From: Bacteroides reticulotermitis JCM 10512
GTDB lineage: Bacteria > Bacteroidota > Bacteroidia > Bacteroidales > Bacteroidaceae
Assembly (NCBI RefSeq): GCF_000517545.1
Contig: NZ_BAIV01000007.1
Span: forward strand, 116,830-180,829
Length of the DNA: 64,000 nucleotides
Direction: 5' to 3'
Position numbers and translations under genes: made by a program. Shown piece by piece: positions 1 to 10,695 of the stretch; within the stretch, counting starts at the first letter, position 1; every line of letters begins with the position of its first letter. The notes under the pieces are model-generated. The model was not told the DNA's origin and did not search any database. It was given only the letters and a program-made list of their open reading frames with translations.

Positions 1-1
1 A

Positions 2-2271
2 AAAGAGTTTCCCCTGTCCATCCGATTCAATGATGGCAACGGATGCTATTCGGATGCCGATCAAAAGATTTTATTTAATACAACGCAAGGGGTCTTATGT
101 TTCAATCCTGCGGCTGTTCATAAATCGACTTTTACACCTTCGATTGTTTTCACCCAGCTGCAACTGGGCAATCAGGTTGTTTTGCCTAATGACAGCACGG
201 GCATTCTTGAGTTAAACCTTGATGCAACACCTCAGCTTGTCTTGACGCATAGGCAGAACTCTTTCAGTATCTCTTTTGCCGCACTCGATCTGAATGATCC
301 GCACAACATCCTGTACGAATATCGACTAAAGGGGTTTGAGAGTATTTGGCATAAAGCAGGGAATACGGATTACGCCAATTATACCAATATCCCCAAGGGC
401 GATTATGTGTTGGAAGTGCGGTCTACGAACAGCGATCGTGTCTGGGTGGATAATACACGCAGTCTGCCCATACGCATTCTGCCTTCGTTCTGGGAATCCC
501 CTTGGGGAATCTGCCTTTATATCGTTTTAGGCATATTGGTGGCTGCGGCTATCTTTATCTATTTCCGGCTGCGGCAGAAAATACGCATGGAGCATCAGCT
601 TTCTGAGTTGAGACTGCAATTCTTCACCAATGTTTCCCATGAGCTTCGCACGCCGCTGACCTTAATCACCGGTCCGGTAAAGAATGTACTGGAGCGTGAC
701 GACCTTGCTCCCGAAATACGTAACCAGCTTCGTGTAGTCGATCGGAATACCAACAGGATGACTAACCTGATTAACCAAATTCTGGACTTCCGTAAGATAC
801 AGGAACGTAAAGTGCAACTGAGCGTGCAAGCCATAACGTTGGTTCCATTTATCCGCCAGCTGATGGAATGCTTCAACCTATTGGCCGAAGAGCACCAGAT
901 TGATTTTACGTTGGAGAGTAACGCACCGGACATCATCGTATGGGCGGATAGCGATCAGTTGGAAAAGATCTTGTTCAACCTGTTGTCGAACGCTTTTAAA
1001 TATACCCCGAATGGGAAACCGATCAAGATCGTTTTAGCAGAAGGGGAGCATGAGGTACGGATTGAGATAACGGATGAAGGCTCCGGCATTCCTGAGAATA
1101 AACTGAAACGTCTGTTCGAGCGGTTTGAGTCGGCTCTTGTCAGCCAATACATGAATCAGGCAAGCACAGGGCTTGGATTATCTTTGGTAAAGGAACTGAT
1201 GGATATGCACAAAGGAAGTGTTTCGGTTCAGAGCCGGACGGGCGAGGGGACTAGCTTTGTTTTGCATTTCAGGAAAGGGAAGGCGCACTTTGATGCGGGT
1301 ACTGAGTTTATCAGGTCGAATGGAAACGTTCCTGAAATTTATGACTGGAAAGAAGAACTGCCGTTGTTGACACATGAATATGAAGAAGAACCGCATGTAG
1401 AGCGGGATACTACCGATTCGGAAAACTTCGGGAAAGTATTGATTGTAGAGGATAACCAAGAGTTACGCTATTTCTTGAAAACAGCACTTCAGGGTGTCTT
1501 TTCTCAAATCATCGAAGCGGCAGATGGTGCGGAAGGACTTGAGAAAGCAAAAGACTGCCTCCCCGATCTGATCATAAGTGACATCATGATGCCGGGAAAG
1601 GATGGCATCGAACTCTTGCGCAGTTTGCGTGAGGATATCACGATCAGTCATATTCCTGTTATCCTGCTGACTGCAAAGTCGGCCATCGAGAGTCGGATTC
1701 AAGGGATCGAATTGGGAGCGGAAGACTATGTGACCAAACCATTCAGCATCGCCTACCTGAAAGTCAGTGTGGCCAACATTCTCGAACGACGGAAGAGGCT
1801 GCAAACGTATTATCGCTCATGGCCGTTGCGACTCTGCTCGAAGAGACGTCGCAAGAACCGCCTGTTTCGGTTGCAGAGATGCTTGAAGGAGAGCAACAGG
1901 CATTAGCTGGCACGATCACTACCAACGACCAGCTTTTTATGAAACGACTCATTGACAGTATCTATAAGAATCTGGACAATGGCAACCTGAAAATAGAAGA
2001 ACTCACTCGTGAAGTGGGAGTAAGCAGAGTCATATTCTACAATAAAGTGAAGAACTTGACGGGACTTTCGCCTGTTGAGTTCCTGAAAGAGGTACGCTTG
2101 AAACAGGCTGCCCAGTTGATGCAATCCGATCTGAATATCTCTCAGATTGCCTATCAGGTCGGATTCAATGATGTGCATTATTTCAGTAAGTGTTTCCGCC
2201 AACAGTTTGGCGTTACTCCTACGGCTTATAAGAATAAAGAGATCCAAGAGCAGTCCGACCGGGAGGAGTGA
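2..2271 (+). CDS. Hybrid two-component system regulator (HTCS), C-terminal part, one frameshift
   Basis: One-protein sensor, kinase and transcription factor that usually controls a neighbouring PUL. The frame is open from base 2, so the gene starts before the window and the periplasmic propeller is mostly missing. Visible in order: Y_Y_Y domain (about 270-480), one membrane segment (about 505-565), HisKA with the H-box SHELRTPLTLI (about 640-670), HATPase with N and G boxes (about 970-1270), a receiver domain with phospho-acceptor Asp in SDIMMPG (about 1580-1600) and VTKPF near 1735, then an AraC-type HTH pair ending at 2271. The frame moves by -1 near 1814-1819, between receiver and HTH; restoring one base gives a continuous protein. 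The break is probably an assembly indel. It likely regulates the GH2 and esterase genes directly downstream. Confidence 0.9.
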
Positions 2272-2596
2272 TCGCCCCCTGTTTATCGAATTATCGGCAA
2301 GAGCCTGTGGATTTGCGGCTCACCCCCAATTGGTTTACGATAAAATGCGCTGTTTCTGCGGTGAAACAGTCTCAATACTATGTCATCCTATATATGCTGT
2401 TGTTTCTTAGCCCCGGTAGCTCCCTTTACACTGGAATAATTATATATTTTAGGTGGAATATTTGTATAGCGGACAATATTCCATCCAATCCATGCAATTT
2501 ATCCAACCCGTAGTCTCATCTTTTGCTTAAAATTGCAAGCGTAAAAATGGTGCGTGGCACTCAAATGATTTAATTTATCAATCTATAACTAATGTT
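2272..2596. other. Intergenic region between HTCS and GH2, with an inverted repeat
   Basis: No gene is seen in these 325 bases. The only clear structure is the 9-bp perfect inverted repeat at 2454-2483, listed separately. No good TAnnTTTG box was found by eye. Confidence 0.6.
2454..2483. promoter_or_regulatory. Inverted repeat upstream of GH2, candidate operator
   Basis: Arms tggaatatt (2454-2462) and aatattcca (2475-2483) match perfectly around a 12-nt centre, about 115 bases before the GH2 start. A dyad in this place could bind the HTCS HTH domain encoded just upstream. That is inference from position only; no consensus was matched. Confidence 0.35.
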
Positions 2597-5500
2597 ATGA
2601 AACGTAGAGAAACGGGTTTATTACAAACTTTTCTGAGAATTACGAGTCTGTTATATCTTATGCTGGTTGTTCCCTATACCGCTTTGGGTAGTACTTCGCA
2701 TCCGGTCTTTAAAGGCAACGAACGGGTGAAGTACAACTTCAACAGCGATTGGCAGTTGATGATCGGCGATGTGAAAAATGCACAAAGCATCGACTTTAAC
2801 GATCGCGCATGGAAACCGGTTACCCTTCCCGCTGCTTTCAATGAAGACGAAGCGTTCCGTGTCAGTATCTCCGAGCACACCGATACAATCGTTTGGTATC
2901 GCAAACATTTCCGTCTGCCTAAAACAGCCCAAGGACAGAAGATATTCCTTGAGTTTGAAGGAATACGCTTCGGTGGTGAGTTCTTCGTGAATGGCAAATC
3001 GATTGGCTGGCACGAGAATGGTGTAATGGCTTTCGGTTTCGATATTACGGACTTCGTCAATTATACAGGCGATAATGTGCTGGCGGCACGTATTGATAAC
3101 TCCTGGCGTTACCACGAGCACACCACGGGTTCCACTTATCAATGGAACGACCGCAACTTTTACGCGAATTACGGAGGAATCCCGAAGAATGTATATCTGC
3201 ACGTTACGCCTAAAGTCTATCAAACCCTACCTTTATACTCCAATCTGCAAACAACAGGAACCTATGTTTACGCTCGCGAAATCGACATAACCAAACGTAG
3301 TGCGGCTGTTTTTGCGGAAACAGAGGTGCGCAACGACCTTGCCGTGGAGAAGACAGTGGAGCTCGAGGTACAGGTAGAAGATTTGGATGGTAAGATCATC
3401 AAGACATTTCATGCCACACCTGAAACCATTGAAGCCGGGCAGACTAAAATCATGAAGGCAGGCGAGCGAATAACCGGTCTCAACTTCTGGTCGTGGGGGT
3501 ACGGCTATTTATATAATGTGTATACGCTGCTGAAGATCGACGGCAAACTGGTGGATGTGGTAAAGACGCGTACCGGCTTCCGGAAGACCCGTTTTGCCGA
3601 TGGAATGTTCTGGCTCAACGACCGTGTTTTGCAAATCAAAGGTTATGCCGAACGTAGCACCAATGAGTGGCCTGCCGTGGGGCAGTCTGTCCCTGCATGG
3701 CTTAGCGATTACAGCAATAAACTGTTGGTGGAGTCGGGCGGTAATACAGTCCGTTGGATGCACGTAACTCCTTGGAAGCAGGATGTTGAGAGCTGCGACC
3801 GCGTGGGATTGATCCAACTGATGCCTGCCGGGGATGCTGAGAGAGATGTGGAAGGCCGCCGTTGGGATCAGCGGGTAGAGTTGATGCGTGACGCCATTAT
3901 TTACAACCGTAACAATCCGTCGATCATCTTCTATGAGGGAGGAAATGATGCAATCAGCGAGCCACATATGGCAGAACTCAAAAGCCGTACGCGATTTGTA
4001 TGATCCATTTGGTGGGCGGGCAATCGGTTCGCGCGAGATGCTGGATAGTAAGATAGCCGAGTTTGGTGGTGAAATGCTTTATATCAACAAAAGTTCGCAT
4101 ATCCCCATGTTCGCTACCGAATATTGTCGCGACGAGGCGTTACGCTGGTACTGGGACGAGCTTTCCTATCCCTATCACAAAGACGGAGCAGGGTCACGTT
4201 ACTATCGTTCGGTTGTTGCCGGAAATCAGAAAAATATAGATACCAGTCCGTACAACCGTAACCAGGATTCATTCTTTAAGGAGTTGGTTACCCGTTGGTG
4301 GGATTATTTCCGAGTTCGTCCCGGCATGGGAAAACGAGTTAGCAGCGGTGGATTGAAAATTCAGTTTCATGAAGTAAACTCACATTGGCGCGGAGAAGAG
4401 TGTTACCGTCGCAGCGGGGTTGTCGATGCGATGCGTGTTCCGAAAGATGCGTTCTTTGCCCATCAGGTGATGTGGAATGGTTGGGTGGATATTGAAAAAC
4501 ACGGAACCTACATCTGTGGGCACTGGAATTATGGAGTTGCTCCTGCGTCTGCCGAAGGGGGTGTGAAGAAAGAGGTTATGGTTGTTTCCACAGGCGATAA
4601 AGTCGAACTGTTTGTCAACGGGAAGTCGAAAGGATTTGGTGAACGAAGTGTAGGCTTCCTATTTACATTCCCGAATATTAAGTGGGAGGCAGGAACGCTC
4701 GAAGCGATTAGCTACGATGCTGATGGGAAAGAATTGTCTCGCGGAAATAAAGAAACGGCCGGAATACCTCACCATATTACTATGAAACTCATGACCGCTC
4801 CGGATGGTTTCAAAGCCGATGGTGCAGACTTGGCTTGGTGGAAATTGAAGTTGTAGATAAGGAAGGGCGTCGTTGTCCCTTAGACAATTCCATGATCTCT
4901 TTTGATCTGCGTGGTGAAGGCGAATGGCGTGGTGGCATTGCCCATGGCGGCAAGGAGGGCAACTACGTATTGGAGAAAACGTTGCCGGTGGAATGTGGGA
5001 TAAACCGTGTTCTGATCCGCTCGACAAAGAAAGCCGGGAAAGTGGTGTTGACGGCTAAAGTAACCAATAGCGATTTGCTATCTTCTTCGGCGGTTACGTT
5101 CCATTCGGTTCCGATGGTACAAAAGCAGGGTTTGTCTACCTATATTTCAGCCGACTACCAACCGGTGAATCTCGACCGGGGTGAAACGCCTAAAGGGGAG
5201 TCTTTTACCGTGAAACGGTATTCGGTAGACATTGTTTCCGCTACGGCAGGTAGCAATGAGGCCGATTGCGTCAAGAGTTATGATGATAACGAACTCTCGG
5301 AATGGAGCAACGATGGCCGTCTCGCAACAGGTTGGATCAAGTACGAGTTGGCGCATGACGCACTCGTGAATGAGATCGAACTCAAACTTACCGGATGGCG
5401 TATGCGTTCGTATCCGATTCAGGTTTTTGTGGACGATGAGAAAGTGTTTGAGGGCGAAACTGAAAAGTCACTCGGTTATATCTCCATTCCGGTTCAGCCT

Positions 5501-5683
5501 ACTAAAGGTCGCTTTGTAACCATCAAACTAGTTGGGCAGAGTGAAGACAAAGATGCTTTCGGTGGTATTGTGGAAGTGGCTGCTGCTACGGCGGGCGAGC
5601 TTGATCTGTTCAAAGATCCCAACGCAGCTAATGCGAAAGGGCAACTGCGCATCGTGGAGGCGGAAGTTTATGAACAACGTTAA
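2597..5683 (+). CDS. Glycoside hydrolase family 2 protein, two frameshifts
   Basis: Secreted GH2-fold enzyme, probably a beta-galactosidase/glucuronidase-type exo-hydrolase. The start at 2597 gives a hydrophobic signal sequence. A jelly-roll sugar-binding domain follows (residues about 40-190), then Ig-like and TIM-barrel domains. The usual acid/base motif GNE reads GGND here (Asp about residue 451); the expected nucleophile Glu lies in ATEYCRDE (codon 4119-4121). A beta-sandwich region and a discoidin-like C-terminal domain (about 5220-5680) complete about 1029 residues. The frame slips at the AAAA run 3980-3983 and again at 4835-4836 (missing T). After correction the protein is continuous, so these are probably assembly indels. 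It sits 325 bases after an HTCS and 33 bases before the esterase gene, suggesting one PUL operon. Substrate cannot be told from sequence. Confidence 0.85.
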
Positions 5684-5716
5684 TGTCGTGCAATGGAAGT
5701 CCGCTATTTTATAAAG

Positions 5717-7521
5717 ATGAAACACCGGGTCTTGATACTCTTAATATTCCTAATTGGCAACTGCCAATTAGGAATACTGCATGCGCAATCTCATGTTCTA
5801 ATCACTGCCGGACAGTCGAATACCGATGGACGTGTGAATAACCGCCTTTTGCCCGGCTATATGAAAGCATTGGCGACTGATACGGTTGGTTTTACTACCG
5901 GAGCGTATCGCTTCTGTAAGATTTCACAGAATCGTGGCGATGGTCAGTTTATTCCTTATTTCCCCAAGGGGAGGCTTACAGATGGGCTATGGGCTTACGA
6001 TGCGGTGACGTATTATCTTTTAGAAGAGGCGTTGCAGGAAGAATTCTATGTGGTGAAATATGCTGTTGGCGGTACTTCCATTCAATACCCCAATGATTCG
6101 GCAAAAGGGCGTTATTGGTCGGCGAATGCAGATTGGCTGGCACGGACCGCTTCGTATGAGAAAGGCGGCCGGTCGCTGCTGTTATCCTTTACCGATGCCA
6201 TCGATGAGGCGATTGATCGTACGTTGTCCAAACTAGAGGGAGGTTATACAATCGATGCTTTCTTGTGGCATCAAGGAGAAAGTGACGACCGCTACGAAAA
6301 GAAGTATTATGAAAACCTGAAAGCTGTGGTCGCTTATGTCCGAAGACATCTGACAGAGAAGACCGGGAAAGATTATATGCGTTTGCCTTTCATCTTTGGT
6401 TCGATTCCTCACGCGAACCGTCATTATAAGCCGCTTGTCGACGCGGCGATGCGACGAATAGCCGAGGAAGATCCCAACGCATATCTGATCGATATGTCCG
6501 AAGGCGAATTGCAAGGTGACCGGACACACTTTAACGAGAAAGGAGCAGAATACCTTGGGCGGGAAATGTATAAGGTATTAAGCAAAATCCAGAATTCGGA
6601 TAAGTCCGGTTTTCGCGTAGCCAAGTACCGGGGTGATAAAGCCGCCGCAATCAGTTATACTTTTGATGATGGATTGGAGGAGCATGCTACACTTGTGGCA
6701 CCGATGTTCGAAAAGCTGGGCTTTAAGGGAACATTCTGGATAAACGGAAACACCATTCGGCAGTGGGAAACAAATCCTGAGGCTATGCGGGAAGCCGGTA
6801 AACCGCGAATGGATTGGGCGCAACTGCAACAATTGGCCACTGCCGGGCATGAGGTTTCAAATCACGGATGGGCCATCAAAGCCTGCCGCGTTTGCATGGG
6901 GAAGCTCTACGCTACGAGATTCAACACAATGATACGGCTATCTTCAGTCGAACAGGTGTTTTCCCGCGTACATTCTGTTATCCGGGCAATGCCAAGAGCG
7001 ATACATCGGTCATGGTTGCCTCCCAAGGACGTATCGCAACTCGTCTCTTGCAGTTTTCTGTCGGCGGAAAGTCCACCCACGCAAATCTTGAAAAACGTGT
7101 CGACGACTTGCTTGCCGCGGAAGATTGGGGAGTGACGATGACGCATGGAATTACGTACGGGTACGATCATTTCAGCGATGCGGAAATCTTTTGGGAGCAT
7201 TTACGCAAGGTGAAGGCTCAGGAAGATAAAATATGGGTAGGAACCTTTCGGGAAGTGGCGGCATACATTCGGGAGCAAAAGGCCATAACGTATGAAGTCG
7301 TGAAAACCGCCAAGGGTTTTACGGTTCTGCCTGAACTGAAACTGGATGCATCTCTCTTCACAGAACCGCTAACGGCAGTGATTGAATTGGATAACAACCG
7401 GAAACTGACTGTTCGTCAGGGGAGACGGAAATTGAAAGTACAGATTCTCCCGGGCAAGGCCCTGTTTGATTTCGATCCTTTCGGGGGTGCTATTCATGTC
7501 GAAATGCAGAAAAACAACTAG
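5717..7521 (+). CDS. SASA-type carbohydrate esterase fused to polysaccharide deacetylase (NodB-like), one frameshift
   Basis: Two predicted deacylating domains in one secreted protein of about 600 residues. ATG 5717 is preferred over 5693 because it begins a standard signal peptide ending at HAQS. Domain 1 (about 5790-6580) is a sialate-O-acetylesterase/DUF303 SGNH-type esterase: it has the nucleophile block GQSN and WHQGESD, and a C-terminal DRTHFNEKG block carrying the expected His. Domain 2 (about 6640-7330) is NodB-like: SYTFDDG with the metal/catalytic Asp pair, then NHGW, with a short beta-rich tail. The frame shifts at the GGG run 6870-6872; one more G gives NHGWGHQS and a continuous domain. 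It follows the GH2 gene by 33 bases. It probably removes acetyl groups from the same glycan. Confidence 0.8.
5745..5776 (+). repeat. Near-perfect 32-nt palindrome inside the signal-peptide coding region
   Basis: Arms tattcctaattggca (5745-5759) and tgccaattaggaata (5762-5776) are exact reverse complements with a 2-nt centre. The hairpin starts 26 bases after the esterase start codon at 5717, so it would form in the early mRNA. Confidence 0.85.
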
Positions 7522-7560
7522 TGCTCTTCTCTGTTTGCTCGATAGGGTAGCAGCTTTGAA

Positions 7561-8406
7561 TTAGTCGTTTACTGATTTTGCTCCTTCCCATCCAATCATA
7601 GCCGCCTTGCGGGAACTTCCCCAGTGATATTCGCCCAGTATACCGCTGGATTGAATAACTCGGTGGCAGGGTATCAGGAAGGCTACCGGGTTACTTCCGA
7701 CGGCCGAACCGACCGCGCGGCTGGCTTTGGGACTATCTATCTTTTGGGCAATGTCTCCGTATGTTGTCAGCTTTCCTGCCGGAATATGCAAGAGAGTCTC
7801 CCACACTTTTAGTTGGAAATCGGTACCTTTCACGTGAAGCTTGATCTCGGCCGGGTTCGACCAGTCTTGTGTAAATACAAAAACTGCGTTTTGTTGCAAC
7901 CGGTCTGTAGTGTTGCTATATTTTGCGTTAGGGTATGTGCTTCTTAGGGATTCGAATGCTTCTTCTTCCTTATCGGCAAAAGCCATGTAGCAGATGCCTT
8001 TTGGGGTAGAAGCAACCAGAATGTTACCGAACGGACTTTCGGCCAGGCTGTAATTGATCGAGAGGTTTTCGCCTCCGTTCTTATATTCGCCGGGAGTCAT
8101 GCCTTCAATGTGTACAAAGAGGTCGTGCAAACGGCTTGTACCCGATAGTCCTACTTCATGCGCTGCATCAAAAAGCGACGCACGGGTCTCCTTCAAGAGA
8201 CTTTTTGCATGCGCAAGGCTTATGTATTGCAGGAATTGTTTGGGACTGACTCCTGTCCACTCGGAAAACATCCGCTGGAAATGGTACGGACTGAGGTGTA
8301 CATGCTCTGCCACCTCGTCCAGACTCGGTTGCAGTTTGTAATTTGCATGGAGATATTCAATCGCATCCTTGATTCTTTCGAAATCGATGATCTGCTGTGT
8401 ATTCAT
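7561..8406 (-). CDS. Bifunctional AraC-type regulator / methylated-DNA--protein-cysteine methyltransferase (Ada-like)
   Basis: DNA-alkylation repair protein that moves an alkyl group from O6-alkylguanine to its own cysteine. The ATG at 8406 is chosen because AAAGGA lies six bases upstream; a start at 8442 has no such site. Residues about 8-100 form a two-HTH AraC domain (LDEVAEHVHLSPYHFQRMF). Residues about 110-280 form the methyltransferase with the active-site block PCHRV and the upstream helix SPKASRAVGSAVG. The N-terminal zinc-binding Ada domain of E. coli Ada is absent, so this is the shorter AraC-MGMT form. It is convergent with the esterase gene, 39 bases apart. Autoregulation is possible but no operator was identified. 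Confidence 0.9.
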   Translation of the reverse strand: MNTQQIIDFERIKDAIEYLHANYKLQPSLDEVAEHVHLSPYHFQRMFSEWTGVSPKQFLQYISLAHAKSLLKETRASLFDAAHEVGLSGTSRLHDLFVHIEGMTPGEYKNGGENLSINYSLAESPFGNILVASTPKGICYMAFADKEEEAFESLRSTYPNAKYSNTTDRLQQNAVFVFTQDWSNPAEIKLHVKGTDFQLKVWETLLHIPAGKLTTYGDIAQKIDSPKASRAVGSAVGSNPVAFLIPCHRVIQSSGILGEYHWGSSRKAAMIGWEGAKSVND

Positions 8407-8549
8407 TCGTAGTCCTTTCTTTTTGTTGTTCGACCCATGCAACTAATCCGGAATATGCGCTATGGGCATACTCTTTGTCGTTGCGATTTGTCTCTTACCG
8501 GGTACAAAGTTAGTCAAAAGAAGGTGGATTGGAAACCCGAATCTTGCGG

Positions 8550-9020
8550 TTATTTGTAATATTTTCCTGTGACGGCAACCGGGGTAATTTCTATAATACC
8601 CGTGGCTTTGAACATGTTTTCCGGAAACTCGAGGTGGCTGAGTTCAGGGGTATATTTTTCTACAACGCGTTTGAGTACGTTCCTTTTTAGATCCGTTTCG
8701 TCCACCATCTGGGCATTCCCCAATAGAATAACACTGCGGAATACGGTATTCGTATCACACACAATATGCTCGTCGGGTAAGATCGCGCCCATTTCGTCAA
8801 CCTCGAACCCTACCTTGGAATCCAGCTTTAGATAATCTATCTTCTGTCCCTTTACAAGTCCGTGAATGTAGATCTTTTCATTCCAGTAAATGTAGTGAAC
8901 GGGTACGATGTACGGAAATCCGTTCGGGTCGTTAGTTGCTATTCTGCCCACCTCCGATTTATTCAATACTTCGGCTATTTCGGTTGCATTCAACGGATGC
9001 TGTTTCATTCTTCCTTGCAT
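8550..9020 (-). CDS. Pyridoxamine 5'-phosphate oxidase-family flavoprotein (NimA-like)
   Basis: A 156-residue split-barrel protein of the PNPOx-like family that includes the Nim 5-nitroimidazole reductases. Seen: an N-terminal HPLNATEIAEVLNKSEVGRIAT block, then PYIVPVHYIYWNEKIYIHG and the KVGFEVDE strand, typical of the FMN-binding fold. Whether it gives nitroimidazole resistance cannot be decided; many chromosomal homologues do not. An internal Met at 9008 is an alternative start. It is divergent from a MocR regulator 105 bases away, suggesting control by PLP or a related vitamer through that regulator (inference). Confidence 0.8.
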   Translation of the reverse strand: MQGRMKQHPLNATEIAEVLNKSEVGRIATNDPNGFPYIVPVHYIYWNEKIYIHGLVKGQKIDYLKLDSKVGFEVDEMGAILPDEHIVCDTNTVFRSVILLGNAQMVDETDLKRNVLKRVVEKYTPELSHLEFPENMFKATGIIEITPVAVTGKYYK

Positions 9021-9063
9021 AGTTTGCTCTTTTATAAATGGTTAATAATTCTTTTATCGGACG

Positions 9064-9071
9064 CAAAGGTA
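9064..9071 (-). promoter_or_regulatory. -7 box of the nim-like gene promoter
   Basis: Reads TACCTTTG on the minus strand, matching the Bacteroides -7 consensus TAnnTTTG, about 44 bases before the nim-like start. No clear -33 TTTG partner was seen. Confidence 0.5.
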
Positions 9072-9081
9072 TGAAACAATA

Positions 9082-9123
9082 GGACTATCTTTGTGGCTCA
9101 GAATGAATAAAAACAGATAGTCC
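9082..9123 (+). promoter_or_regulatory. mocR promoter with flanking inverted repeat, candidate operator
   Basis: Arms ggactatct (9082-9090) and agatagtcc (9115-9123) are perfect reverse complements 24 bases apart, ending three bases before the MocR-type start codon. The left arm overlaps TATCTTTG (9086-9093), a match to the -7 consensus TAnnTTTG. A regulator bound here would cover its own promoter and lie between both divergent genes. Autoregulation is typical of MocR/PdxR proteins; the binding itself is inferred. Confidence 0.55.
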
Positions 9124-9125
9124 AG

Positions 9126-10541
9126 ATGTTTGATTTAACCCCGCTTCGAGCTCAGATAGATAGAACGGCAAAGAAAGCCATTTATATACAGATAGCCGAT
9201 GGTATAATCGGATTCATCAAAAACGGGACGTGGAAAGCCGGCGAGATTATGCCCGGTACACGGCAGGTTGCAGCCGAACTTCGTGTGAACAGAAACACGG
9301 TGGTGCAGGCATTTGATATTCTCTTGGCCGAAGGCTGGCTCATTTCCGAAGAACGGAAACGAACGTGTATCTCCGATAAGATACAAATTACTCCTGCGAG
9401 CGAAAAAGAAGAGGTTCAACAGCCGCTGACCGAAATATACAGAAAGGATCTTATCTTTTTCGACGATGGATTGCCCGATGTCTCATGCGCTCCGATGGAA
9501 GAACTTGCCCGTGCGTATCGCCGGATCTTTAACCGTAAAGCGAGGTGGCAGATTATGAATCTGGCGAGTGAGTTCGGGGATGAAAAGTTTCGTCACGTCA
9601 TTTCCAACATGCTGAATCAGAACAGAAGCATGAGAACCTCTTCGCATGAGATCTGCATAACAAGAGGAAGTCAGATGGCCTTGTTTCTCACGGCTCATTG
9701 TCTGTTGGAACGGGGCGATGTTATACTGGTGGAAAATCCCGGTTTTAGGCCTGCCTGGGAAGCATTCGAACATGCCGGAGCTCGCATCATTCCTATCCCC
9801 GTTGACGATGAAGGGATCGATGTTATCGAGGTGGAGTCGGTCCTGCAAAAGAGAAAGGTAAAGGCTGTCTACCTGACGCCACATCACCAATATCCGACAA
9901 CGGCAACGCTTAGCTTGGCACGTCGGCTGAAGCTGATTGAACTGTCCAACCTCTATGGGTTTACGATTATTGAGGACGATTATGATAATGTGTTCCATTT
10001 CTCACAGCGTCCCGTCTTGCCCATCTCTTCGTTCGAGAGCATGGACAAAAGCAACTACGTCTATATCGGCTCTTTGAGTAAGCTGATTGCCCCAGCGATA
10101 CGAGTTGGATACATTGCCGCTAGTCCCCGTTTCATAATTAAGATCGGGCAACTGCGAAAGATAATAGACGGACAAGGCGATACGATTATGGAGCAGTCCA
10201 TCATGGAGTTGATTGGCGATGGCGATATCCGGCGGCATCAGAAAAGAATGCTCAGCTATTACGAGCGGAAAAGAGATTACTTCGCTTCACTTCTGGACCA
10301 TTACCTGCCTGATAAAGTTATCTATAAGAAGCCTGATGGCGGGCTTGCTTTCTGGATCAAGCCTGTTGCGACTGTAGACCTGTTTCGGCTTAAGCAGCAG
10401 GCCAACACCCAATTAGTTAGCTTTTATACCTCCGATCGATTCAGCTTCGACACTCCTATCACCGGACTCAGGCTGGGCTATGCGTCACTATCGGAAGCAG
10501 AATTAAGTAATGGAATTGAAGTATTGGCTAAACTTCTGTAA
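9126..10541 (+). CDS. MocR/GntR-family transcription factor with aminotransferase-like domain
   Basis: A 471-residue PLP-dependent regulator of the MocR/PdxR type. Residues about 10-75 form a GntR winged helix (GTRQVAAELRVNRNTVVQAFDIL). Residues about 110-470 are a fold-type I aminotransferase domain with the PLP lysine in YIGSLSKLIAPAIRVGY and the cofactor Asp in IIEDDYDN. Such proteins usually sense PLP or amino acids and often control a divergent vitamin B6-related gene. Here the divergent gene encodes a PNPOx-like protein, which fits. The nim-side and mocR-side -7 boxes lie only about 15 bases apart. Confidence 0.9.
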   Translation: MFDLTPLRAQIDRTAKKAIYIQIADGIIGFIKNGTWKAGEIMPGTRQVAAELRVNRNTVVQAFDILLAEGWLISEERKRTCISDKIQITPASEKEEVQQPLTEIYRKDLIFFDDGLPDVSCAPMEELARAYRRIFNRKARWQIMNLASEFGDEKFRHVISNMLNQNRSMRTSSHEICITRGSQMALFLTAHCLLERGDVILVENPGFRPAWEAFEHAGARIIPIPVDDEGIDVIEVESVLQKRKVKAVYLTPHHQYPTTATLSLARRLKLIELSNLYGFTIIEDDYDNVFHFSQRPVLPISSFESMDKSNYVYIGSLSKLIAPAIRVGYIAASPRFIIKIGQLRKIIDGQGDTIMEQSIMELIGDGDIRRHQKRMLSYYERKRDYFASLLDHYLPDKVIYKKPDGGLAFWIKPVATVDLFRLKQQANTQLVSFYTSDRFSFDTPITGLRLGYASLSEAELSNGIEVLAKLL

Positions 10542-10633
10542 GTGTATGAATATATATGCTTGACAATCCATTGGTTAATCATTCGACGTTTCTGTATGAG
10601 TGTCCCATCTTTCAGCTATTAATAGGTATTGTC

Positions 10634-10695
10634 TCAAGTATTAATCTCTGTTAGGTAAACTGTTAATAACCTGGAAGTTCAGTGTTAATACTTGA
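10634..10695. repeat. 11-bp inverted repeat enclosing a possible structured RNA
   Basis: tcaagtattaa (10634-10644) is the exact reverse complement of ttaatacttga (10685-10695). The 40 bases between contain more TTAATA/TTAAC words and a weak aggt/acct stem. It lies about 95 bases after the MocR stop. It is not followed by a T tract, so it is not an obvious terminator. Confidence 0.5.

Noticed and set aside
3888..4856. Separate second GH2-like gene
   Set aside because: It is the continuation of the 2597 gene in another frame after an A4 run; no start signal and no missing domain.
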